From Brevibacillus sp051967035 (GTDB taxonomy: Bacteria; Bacillota; Bacilli; Brevibacillales; Brevibacillaceae), in NCBI RefSeq assembly GCF_051967035.1, contig NZ_JBQCKK010000002.1:62001-126000 (forward strand): DNA of 64,000 nucleotides, written 5' to 3'. The notes under the pieces were generated by a model that was given only the letters and a program-made list of their open reading frames with translations, was not told the DNA's origin and made no database searches. Made by a program: the position numbers and the translations under genes. Shown in pieces: positions 58,167-64,000 of the stretch. Every line of letters begins with the position of its first letter. Position 1 is the first letter of the stretch.

Positions 58167-60350
58167 TCAGGCGTTTTTGAGAAACGCGACCATCACCTTG
58201 AAGTAATCGCCGTCAATCTCGATGGAGAGGCGGCCGCCTTGCAGCTCCACGATGCTTTTCGCAATCGCGAGTCCGAGACCGGAGCCTTCGGTATGGCGCG
58301 ATTGATCGGCGCGCTTGAACCGTTCGAAAAGCTCTTGGGCATCAAAGTCAATTTCGTAGGCAGAAACGTTTTTGATCGTCAGGATGACTTCTTCCGGCTT
58401 TTCGTACAAATCGACCAGGACCCGCGTATGGGGCAAGGAATATTTCAAGGCATTGCCAATCAAATTCTCGAAGACGCGCCACGTCTTTTTGCCGTCAAGC
58501 GGCGCCACGATTTTCGGCTGTTCCACGTTGACGCGAAAGGTGAGGGACGACTGCTCGATCTTTTCGCTGAACTCCGCGATCGCCTGGTTGAGCAGGGAGG
58601 CTACATTCACCTGCTCGATGTGCAGCTCGACAGCTCCGCTGGACATTTTGGCTGCGTCAAACAGGTCGTCGATCAGCACCCGCAAGCGGGCCGTTTTGCG
58701 ATCCAATACATCGACGTAGCTTTTGATCTCGTCTGCAGACAAGTTCTCCCGTTTGAGCAAGTCGACATAGTTGATAATGGAGGTGAGCGGCGTTTTTAAA
58801 TCGTGCGAAACATTGGTAATCAGCTCCGACTTCATGCGCTCGCTCTTCATTTGTTCTTCCATCGCCCGTTTTAATCCCCGCTTGATGTTGTTGAGAGAGT
58901 GAGCAAGCTCAGACAGATTTCCTTTGTAAATCTTGTCAATCGTGGCATCCAGGTTCCCGGCTGACATCTCGGAGGCTCCCCGCATGATGCGGTTCATCAG
59001 TCCCAAACGACGCAGGGTGTAAGGTACAACAGCGATCAGGTAGAACATGCCGTAGAAAAAGCTGAGAAAGAACAATTCCTCAAAGGATGTCTGGAGGGAG
59101 ACCAGACCGAGTGCTGCGCTCATGCTGAACCCGACTGTCAGAACGAACAGCAAGGAGACTTTGAAAAACAGGCTCCGGTTGTTATAGCTTTCTCGCAGGA
59201 GCGTTTTTTGCCGGGCGAACAGGCTTTTTTGCCATTGCTCGCGAAACGACTCCGGGTGCACGTACATCTGCCAGGCATCCAGAGCATACAGCAGCAAATA
59301 GGCTGTAAACAGGGAGATGATCCCGAGTGTAAAGAAATGCTCGGCGTCAATCGGCAAAAAGAAAAAACGCATATGGGCAATCATCGCCAGGTACGTAAAG
59401 CCAACCAGGAGGAGCATGATTGACCGAATATCGAGCGGGATGCGCCGGAAAAGCGCCAGACTGTTGACCACGATCGGTTGTTCTGCCGCGCGATTCCGCT
59501 TCGAATACCAGAAAAGCAGCCCAGTCACAAGCAGCGTCACCGTGAACAGGGCGCATTCTCTGAGCAGCCGCTCCCGTTTGGAATCGAAATAGGCGGCATC
59601 GGCATGAATCTGGCTGTAGCCCTCAGGGTTTTTCGGCACGTAAAAAATCCCGCTCCATTCATGTAGCTGATAAGTCCGGTTGATATCGGCAAACTCGCCA
59701 TATGCCTGATCGGCAGTTGTCGGAAAACGGATCGCATAGCGGGCCTTTTCGCTCACTTCTTTCTCGGAGGGCGCTTGGGACATATTGGTGTGTACTTTGC
59801 CAGTCCGGTTGTCGTTGACATAGTATTGAAAGGAGCCGGAGCGCAGCGCAAGGCTGGTTTTGCGCTCCTCGTACTCGGCGTCCTTATCCGCGACCATTTG
59901 TTTGAACTGTTGATCCCAGCGGGCATTTTCTTCCGCGAGTGCCTCTTTCAGCTTGGCGGCTTGCTCGGCAATGAGCTTGTCAAGCTCCTTCGTATTGGAA
60001 GCCGCTCTCGCTTCTTCCAACTCGTACGCGTATCCCATCTCGAATCTTTTCTTGACTTCCTGCAGGGCATCCTCGCGCTCGCGCTGGAACTGCTCTACTG
60101 TCTCTTTGCCCAGCTTTTCCTCCGGTGTTTTGTGCTCGTAGTCGGCGAAGTCCACATGAACGTTTTTCACCAGTTCGACAAACCGTCTGACTTCGCTGGT
60201 GAAGCTGGCACTCTGGAAGTAGCTGTCTTTTTGCAAATACTCGCGGTTGTGATAAATGTCTGCCGCCGTCAGCATCAGCAGCGAAAGACTGACAATCAGA
60301 CCGATCAGGGCAGGCAGCGTAAAGCGGCTATTTTTCGATTTTGTATCCAA
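58167..60350 (-). CDS. Large membrane sensor histidine kinase
   Basis: A 727-residue kinase. A first membrane helix is near residues 12-32, followed by an extracytoplasmic part of about 240 residues containing a charged coiled coil (about 75-160). Several further membrane helices span about 265-450. A HAMP-like segment and the catalytic core follow: H-box LITNVSHDLKTPLTSIINY, N-box FENLIGNALKYSLPHT, and FKRADQSRHTEGSGLGLAIAKSIVELQGG. Its 5' end overlaps the 3' end of the OmpR-type regulator gene by 23 bp, marking them as partners. The class resembles cell-envelope sensors of the VanS/PhoR type; the stimulus is unknown. Confidence 0.88.
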   Translation of the reverse strand: MDTKSKNSRFTLPALIGLIVSLSLLMLTAADIYHNREYLQKDSYFQSASFTSEVRRFVELVKNVHVDFADYEHKTPEEKLGKETVEQFQREREDALQEVKKRFEMGYAYELEEARAASNTKELDKLIAEQAAKLKEALAEENARWDQQFKQMVADKDAEYEERKTSLALRSGSFQYYVNDNRTGKVHTNMSQAPSEKEVSEKARYAIRFPTTADQAYGEFADINRTYQLHEWSGIFYVPKNPEGYSQIHADAAYFDSKRERLLRECALFTVTLLVTGLLFWYSKRNRAAEQPIVVNSLALFRRIPLDIRSIMLLLVGFTYLAMIAHMRFFFLPIDAEHFFTLGIISLFTAYLLLYALDAWQMYVHPESFREQWQKSLFARQKTLLRESYNNRSLFFKVSLLFVLTVGFSMSAALGLVSLQTSFEELFFLSFFYGMFYLIAVVPYTLRRLGLMNRIMRGASEMSAGNLDATIDKIYKGNLSELAHSLNNIKRGLKRAMEEQMKSERMKSELITNVSHDLKTPLTSIINYVDLLKRENLSADEIKSYVDVLDRKTARLRVLIDDLFDAAKMSSGAVELHIEQVNVASLLNQAIAEFSEKIEQSSLTFRVNVEQPKIVAPLDGKKTWRVFENLIGNALKYSLPHTRVLVDLYEKPEEVILTIKNVSAYEIDFDAQELFERFKRADQSRHTEGSGLGLAIAKSIVELQGGRLSIEIDGDYFKVMVAFLKNA

Positions 60351-61020
60351 TTCCCCATACCACCTTCAAATATTTCGGTTCCTTCGGGTTGATCTCGATT
60401 TTTTCCCGAATGCGTCGGACGTGGACGGCAACGGTGTTTTCCGCGTTCATGTACGGCTCTCGCCAGACGCGCTCGTAAATTTCCTCGATGGAAAAGACCC
60501 GGCCTTTGTTTTCCATCAGCAGCTCCAAAATTTTGTATTCCGTGGCCGTCAGCCGCACCTCGTTGCCGTCGACGGTGACGGTTTTCGTACTTTTGTTCAA
60601 CGACAAGCCGCGGACGTGAATTTCTTCCCCGGTTGTTTTGTAGTTGCCGAGGTTGGTGTAGCGTCGCAGCTGGGATTTGACCCGCGCCACCAGCTCCAGC
60701 GGATGAAAAGGCTTGGTCACATAGTCGTCGGCCCCGATGTTCAAGCCCAATATTTTGTCCGTATCCTCCGATTTGGCCGAAAGCATGATGATCGGGATGT
60801 TTTTGTCCTGGCGAATTTTAAACGTAGCTGTGATCCCGTCCATCTGCTGCATCATGATGTCCAAGATGATGAGGTGAATCTCCTGTCGTTCCAAAACGTC
60901 CAATGCCTCCACGCCATTGCGGGCTTTATGCACGACCAGCGATTCGTTTTGGAGGTATATTTCGATGGCGTCCCGGATCTCTGCCTCGTCGTCGACTACG
61001 AGGACGTGATAAGTCGTCAT
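60328..61020 (-). CDS. OmpR/PhoB-family response regulator
   Basis: A 230-residue regulator with receiver (acidic pair D10-D11, phospho-acceptor D54 in LIILDIMMQQMDG, Lys in YVTKPFHPLEL) and a winged-helix DNA-binding domain (VRLTATEYKILELLMENKGRVFSIEEIYERVW, split here; motif NTVAVHVRRIREKIE). Start ATG 61020 lies behind AAGGGGGGAAAGC. Forms a two-component pair with the downstream kinase. A direct repeat at 61095-61111 in its promoter may be its binding site. Confidence 0.92.
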   Translation of the reverse strand: MTTYHVLVVDDEAEIRDAIEIYLQNESLVVHKARNGVEALDVLERQEIHLIILDIMMQQMDGITATFKIRQDKNIPIIMLSAKSEDTDKILGLNIGADDYVTKPFHPLELVARVKSQLRRYTNLGNYKTTGEEIHVRGLSLNKSTKTVTVDGNEVRLTATEYKILELLMENKGRVFSIEEIYERVWREPYMNAENTVAVHVRRIREKIEINPKEPKYLKVVWGIGYKIEK

Positions 61021-61094
61021 GCTTTCTCCCCCCTTATGCATGCATTCATGGTTCTATCTTACCGCCCAGGTTTGACAAAACAGCATAGAAATCT

Positions 61095-61111
61095 CTTACA
61101 AAATTCTTACG
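61095..61111 (-). promoter_or_regulatory. Direct repeat in the response regulator promoter region
   Basis: CTTACA (61095-61100) and CTTACG (61106-61111) repeat with an 11-bp period, within AT-rich DNA between the regulator gene and the divergent methyltransferase gene. OmpR-family proteins bind such head-to-tail repeats, so autoregulation is possible. Confidence 0.4.
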
Positions 61112-61174
61112 AAATGCCAAGATAGGATCTAGTCCGAAAATAAGGTAAGATGGGGGGGAGGAAAAACGAGGAAA

Positions 61175-61798
61175 ATGGTGAGGGCCTTGCTGGAATGGAC
61201 CGGGGAGAGGATCATCCCCAAGCTGTTGAAGCCGACGAATGGCATGCTGCTGGAGCATATCGCCCGCTATTATTTTGCCACCCCCTATATCAGAGGCAGA
61301 GTGCTCGATATCGCCTGCGGAACGGGGTACGGCTGCCATATGGTGGCAAAGGATCGGAAGCGGGAGCTAGTCGAGTTGATCGGCGTCGACCGCGATGATG
61401 ACACGATTTCGTATGCGAAGCGGGAATACCATCATCAAAAGATCACGTATCAAAAGGGCGATGCCCTCGATCCGCTGCTCCCGGAGAAGCTGGGCTTGTT
61501 TGATACGATTTTGAGCTTTGAAACGATTGAGCATGTCACCGACGACCTGCTGTTTATGGATAACCTGTATCGCATGCTGAAGCCGGGCGGCACGCTGGTC
61601 CTGTCCAGTCCGTTCGGCAGAGGGAGAGGCATGCAGACGAGCGAGCCTTTTCATGTGCATCAATTGACGCCCGCTGAGTTTGAGGAGCTGTTTGTCCGGT
61701 TTTCGCAGGTGGAGATTTACTATCAGCGGGGGCCGACGTTTGAAAAGCCCCGTGACGGCGTGCGTTATTTTGTCGGGATGGCGGTTTGTACGAAATAA
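61175..61798 (+). CDS. SAM-dependent methyltransferase
   Basis: A 207-residue class I methyltransferase (Methyltransf_11 type). The SAM-binding motif I is VLDIACGTGYGCHMVA, motif II GVDRDDDTISYAK, and LSFETIEHVTDDLLFMDNLYRMLKPGGTLVLSSPFG covers motifs post-I to III (short pieces FETIEH and LKPGG). No N-terminal substrate domain remains, so the acceptor is unknown. It starts behind GAGGAAAAACGAGGAAA and may be coregulated with the helicase gene 27 bp downstream. Confidence 0.82.
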   Translation: MVRALLEWTGERIIPKLLKPTNGMLLEHIARYYFATPYIRGRVLDIACGTGYGCHMVAKDRKRELVELIGVDRDDDTISYAKREYHHQKITYQKGDALDPLLPEKLGLFDTILSFETIEHVTDDLLFMDNLYRMLKPGGTLVLSSPFGRGRGMQTSEPFHVHQLTPAEFEELFVRFSQVEIYYQRGPTFEKPRDGVRYFVGMAVCTK

Positions 61799-61825
61799 TC
61801 CTGTATGGTTTTGGATACGGAATGA

Positions 61826-63178
61826 ATGGAGATGGCGAAACTGGCTGATTTTTTGAGATGGGGCATACGAAAAGAATGGGTAGACGCTCTGCAGGCGAAC
61901 GGGATTGCGGAGCCGACTCCGATCCAGGAAAAAGCAATTCCTGTCCTCATGACAGGCAAAGATGCGATTTCCCAGGCACAGACAGGGACGGGCAAAACGC
62001 TTGCTTTTCTCCTGCCGATTTTGGAGAAAGTCGATCCCGAGACAAACGACGTTCAGGCGCTGATCCTCACGCCTACGCGGGAGCTTGCGCTGCAGATTAC
62101 GGCAGAGGTGCAAAAGCTGACGGCGGCCGTGGACGAGGTGCATGTGCTTGCCGTATATGGCGGACAAGACGTCGATCGGCAACTGCGCAAGCTGGCGGGC
62201 AAAAAACAGATTGTGATCGCTACCCCCGGCAGGTTGCTGGACCATTTAAGAAGAGGCACGATTGATTTGTCGACCATATCCATGCTTGTGCTGGATGAGG
62301 CGGACCAGATGCTGCACATGGGCTTTTTGCCCGAGGTGGAGGACATTCTCGCGCAGACGCCTGCTGATCGGCAGACCATGCTGTTTTCCGCGACGATGAC
62401 GCCACAGGTGCGTGCGCTGGCCAAGCGGTTCATGCAAAACCCGGAGGAGATTCACGTGCCAGGCAAGCGGATCACGCTGGAGAATATCCGGCAGATCGTC
62501 GTGGAGACAACGGACCGGGCGAAGCAGTCTGCCTTGCGCAGCTTGCTTGACGAGGAACGCCCGTTTTTGGCGGTGATCTTTTGCCGGACCAAGCGCCGGG
62601 CAAGCACGCTGAACGCCGCCCTGCAAGGGAGTGGCTATCTTTCGGACGAGCTGCACGGCGATTTGTCACAGGCGAAGCGCGAGGACGTGATGAAGCGTTT
62701 CCGCCAAGCCAGAATCCAGTTTCTCGTCGCAACGGACGTGGCAGCTCGCGGACTTGACGTCGAGGGAGTCACACACGTATTCAACTACGATATCCCGGAG
62801 GACGTAGACAGCTATATTCACCGCATCGGCAGAACGGGCCGGGCCAAGGAGAAGGGCGTCGCCTACACATTGGTGGCGGCAAAGGATCGGGCCCGGCTCG
62901 CCGAGATTGAAAAAGGGATCGCCATGAATGTGGAGCGGCGTGCGAGTGAGCGGACGGCGGACTTCGGGGGGCACGAGGAGCGCAAGCAGGACAGGAAGAA
63001 GCATAAAGGTCTGGCAGACCAGCGCAAAGCAGGGCGTGCGAGGAAACAAGGGCAGAACAGCAGCGTACGGGCAGCAGGCGGAAGCGCACGTTTTGACGGC
63101 AAAAAACCGCCAGGCAAACGGCCCGGCCCGGCTCCGGCAAAACGCGGCAGCACCGTTCGAAGGGCCAAGAATCGCTGA
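61826..63178 (+). CDS. DEAD-box ATP-dependent RNA helicase
   Basis: A 450-residue helicase with all core motifs: Q motif EPTPIQEKAIP, Walker A AQTGTGKT, PTRELALQ, VLDEADQM, SATMTPQ, FCRTKRRA, ATDVAARGLDVEG and HRIGRTGRA. The last 75 residues are very basic and low-complexity (KQDRKKHKGLADQRKAGRARKQ, KKPPGKRPGPAPAKRG), an RNA-binding tail like those of CshA-type cold-shock helicases but without a DbpA domain. Likely roles are mRNA turnover or ribosome assembly. The start at 61826 has only a weak upstream site; ATG 61832 is an alternative. Confidence 0.9.
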   Translation: MEMAKLADFLRWGIRKEWVDALQANGIAEPTPIQEKAIPVLMTGKDAISQAQTGTGKTLAFLLPILEKVDPETNDVQALILTPTRELALQITAEVQKLTAAVDEVHVLAVYGGQDVDRQLRKLAGKKQIVIATPGRLLDHLRRGTIDLSTISMLVLDEADQMLHMGFLPEVEDILAQTPADRQTMLFSATMTPQVRALAKRFMQNPEEIHVPGKRITLENIRQIVVETTDRAKQSALRSLLDEERPFLAVIFCRTKRRASTLNAALQGSGYLSDELHGDLSQAKREDVMKRFRQARIQFLVATDVAARGLDVEGVTHVFNYDIPEDVDSYIHRIGRTGRAKEKGVAYTLVAAKDRARLAEIEKGIAMNVERRASERTADFGGHEERKQDRKKHKGLADQRKAGRARKQGQNSSVRAAGGSARFDGKKPPGKRPGPAPAKRGSTVRRAKNR

Positions 63179-63200
63179 GGGAAGCAAAGCGGAAAAACAG

Positions 63201-63243
63201 AAAGACCGTTCCGGCTGTGAGACAGGCAGGAACGGTCTTTTTC
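63201..63243. terminator. Bidirectional terminator after the helicase gene
   Basis: AAAGACCGTTCC (63201-63212) and GGAACGGTCTTT (63229-63240) pair, with T-runs for both strands. Confidence 0.88.
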
Positions 63244-63249
63244 GTGCAT

Positions 63250-63591
63250 TTAGCTGTCAGGAAAGACGCGCGAACGCGTAAGGAAGCGCACTCCTTCAGG
63301 GCCCTCCAGCGAGAACATGCCGCCGCGGCCCTCGACCACATCAATGATGAGCTGGGTATGCTTCCAATACTCGTACTGGGCTTTCCCCATGTAAAACGGG
63401 CAGCCGCCGATCTCACCCAGGAGTACATCCTGATCGCCGACGAGAAACTCGCCGAGCGGGTAGCACATGGGAGAGCTGCCGTCGCAGCAGCCCCCTGACT
63501 GATGAAACATCAAGTCGCCATGCTTGGCGCGCAGCCGTTCGATCAACTGTAGGGCAGCATCGGTAGCGAGCACTTTCTCAGGCTGGCTCAT
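63250..63591 (-). CDS. DUF779 family protein
   Basis: A 113-residue protein of DUF779, which is regularly found next to acetaldehyde dehydrogenase genes. Conserved features: HGDLMFHQSGGCCDGSSPMCY with clustered Cys and His, GDQDVLLGEIGGCPFYM and the C-terminal GMFSLEGPEGVRFLTRSR. The Cys/His cluster suggests metal or redox chemistry, but no activity is known to me. It sits 3 bp after the aldehyde dehydrogenase stop codon and is cotranscribed. Confidence 0.88.
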   Translation of the reverse strand: MSQPEKVLATDAALQLIERLRAKHGDLMFHQSGGCCDGSSPMCYPLGEFLVGDQDVLLGEIGGCPFYMGKAQYEYWKHTQLIIDVVEGRGGMFSLEGPEGVRFLTRSRVFPDS

Positions 63592-63594
63592 CGG

Positions 63595-64000
63595 TCAAAA
63601 GAAACCCAGAGCCTGGTCGCTGTAGCTGACCAGCAGATTTTTGGTTTGCTGATAGTGAGAGAGCATCATTTTGTGCGTTTCGCGACCGATACCGGACATT
63701 TTGTATCCGCCGAACGCAGCGTGCGCAGGGTACGCGTGGTAGCAGTTGGTCCATACGCGCCCAGCCTGGATTTCGCGGCCCATGCGGTAGGCGGTGTTCA
63801 TGTCGCGCGTCCATACGCCGGAGCCGAGTCCGTACAAGGTGTCGTTGGCGATGGAGAGAGCTTCTTCCGTGTCTTTGAAGGTGGTCACGGAGACTACCGG
63901 ACCAAAAATTTCTTCCTGGAAGATGCGCATTTTGTTGTGGCCCTTGAACACGGTCGGCTGGATGTAATAGCCGCCCGCCAAATCCCCCTCAAGCTGTGCG
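63595..64000 (-). CDS. Aldehyde dehydrogenase, C-terminal part (runs off the right edge)
   Basis: The C-terminal 134 residues of an ALDH, open to the window edge. Conserved segments: GGYYIQPTVFKGHNKMRIFQEEIFGPV, the NDTLYGLGSGVWTRD element, and AAFGGYKMSGIGRETHKMMLSHY. The active-site Cys is outside. The form YHAYPAHAAFGGYKMSGIGRE and the adjacent DUF779 gene match the ExaC/AcoD-type acetaldehyde dehydrogenases used for ethanol and acetoin breakdown. This could handle acetaldehyde released by the acetoin complex elsewhere in the window (inference). Confidence 0.85.
   Translation of the reverse strand, partial: AQLEGDLAGGYYIQPTVFKGHNKMRIFQEEIFGPVVSVTTFKDTEEALSIANDTLYGLGSGVWTRDMNTAYRMGREIQAGRVWTNCYHAYPAHAAFGGYKMSGIGRETHKMMLSHYQQTKNLLVSYSDQALGFF

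Noticed and set aside
1..64000. Mobile elements, CRISPR arrays, prophage or tRNA genes
   Set aside because: No transposase, integrase, direct-repeat array, phage gene or cloverleaf-type sequence was recognised on reading both strands; the only repeats are hairpins and operator dyads.

Overview
The window looks like a chromosomal segment of a Gram-positive, spore-former-type Bacillota. Brevibacillus or a close Paenibacillaceae relative is the best guess. The reasons are strong AGGAGG ribosome sites, several TTG and GTG starts, Bacillus-type Fur boxes, a SAM-I (S-box) riboswitch, rho-independent terminators nearly everywhere and Bacillus-type gene families (LipL, YxcD, bacterial NOS, EfeUOB). 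GC content looks to be in the mid-50s by eye. No rRNA, tRNA, insertion sequence, prophage or CRISPR array was seen.

Layout. (1) 1-7273: an acetoin catabolism locus with a sigma-54 activator (AcoR-like, cut by the left edge), a LipL-like octanoyl/lipoyl amidotransferase, then a -24/-12 promoter and acoABCL (E1 alpha, E1 beta, E2, E3). (2) 7400-9605: a YjdM/PhnA-like protein, a cobalamin riboswitch with no recognisable target gene, a crotonase remnant and a 3-hydroxyisobutyryl-CoA hydrolase-type protein. (3) 9827-14219: a second sigma-54 module, with a PAS-AAA-HTH activator, three palindromic activator sites, a -24/-12 promoter, 4-aminobutyrate aminotransferase and an aldehyde dehydrogenase. 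(4) 14399-21079: iron and NO functions, comprising a Fur-box-controlled efeO-efeB-efeU operon on the minus strand, a bacterial nitric oxide synthase and a Fur-box-controlled siderophore-binding lipoprotein. (5) 21174-25445: cell-surface and miscellaneous proteins (GHL10 family with copper-amine-oxidase-N domains, a lipase-like hydrolase, a YHYH protein, a cupin).

(6) 25573-31973: a giant multidomain signalling protein of about 1993 residues (degenerate Ser/Thr kinase, AAA ATPase, helical repeats, GAF, PAS-like, HPt and CheA-type ATPase), followed convergently by a stand-alone CheY-like receiver. This is the most unusual object in the window. (7) 32236-36995: a Fur-controlled siderophore ABC ATPase, a YxcD protein, a small membrane protein, and metQ-metN-metI under a SAM-I riboswitch. 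(8) 37174-47499: nucleoside hydrolase, MATE exporter, MgtC, a class II fumarase with a Fur box inside its promoter, RecQ, and an lplT/aas pair for lysophospholipid recycling. (9) 47599-49634: a NarL-type two-component system.

(10) 49868-58018: a third sigma-54 module, with a LevR-type PRD activator, a -24/-12 promoter and a seven-gene chitobiose/cellobiose PTS operon that carries its own HPr and HAD phosphatase. (11) 58167-63178: an OmpR-type two-component system, a methyltransferase and a DEAD-box helicase. (12) 63250-64000: a DUF779 protein and the end of an aldehyde dehydrogenase that runs off the right edge.

Three themes recur. Three carbon or nitrogen catabolic operons each have their own sigma-54 activator immediately upstream. 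Four Fur boxes tie iron uptake and an iron-free fumarase to iron status. Signal transduction genes are dense: two classical two-component systems plus the giant kinase-like protein and its receiver.
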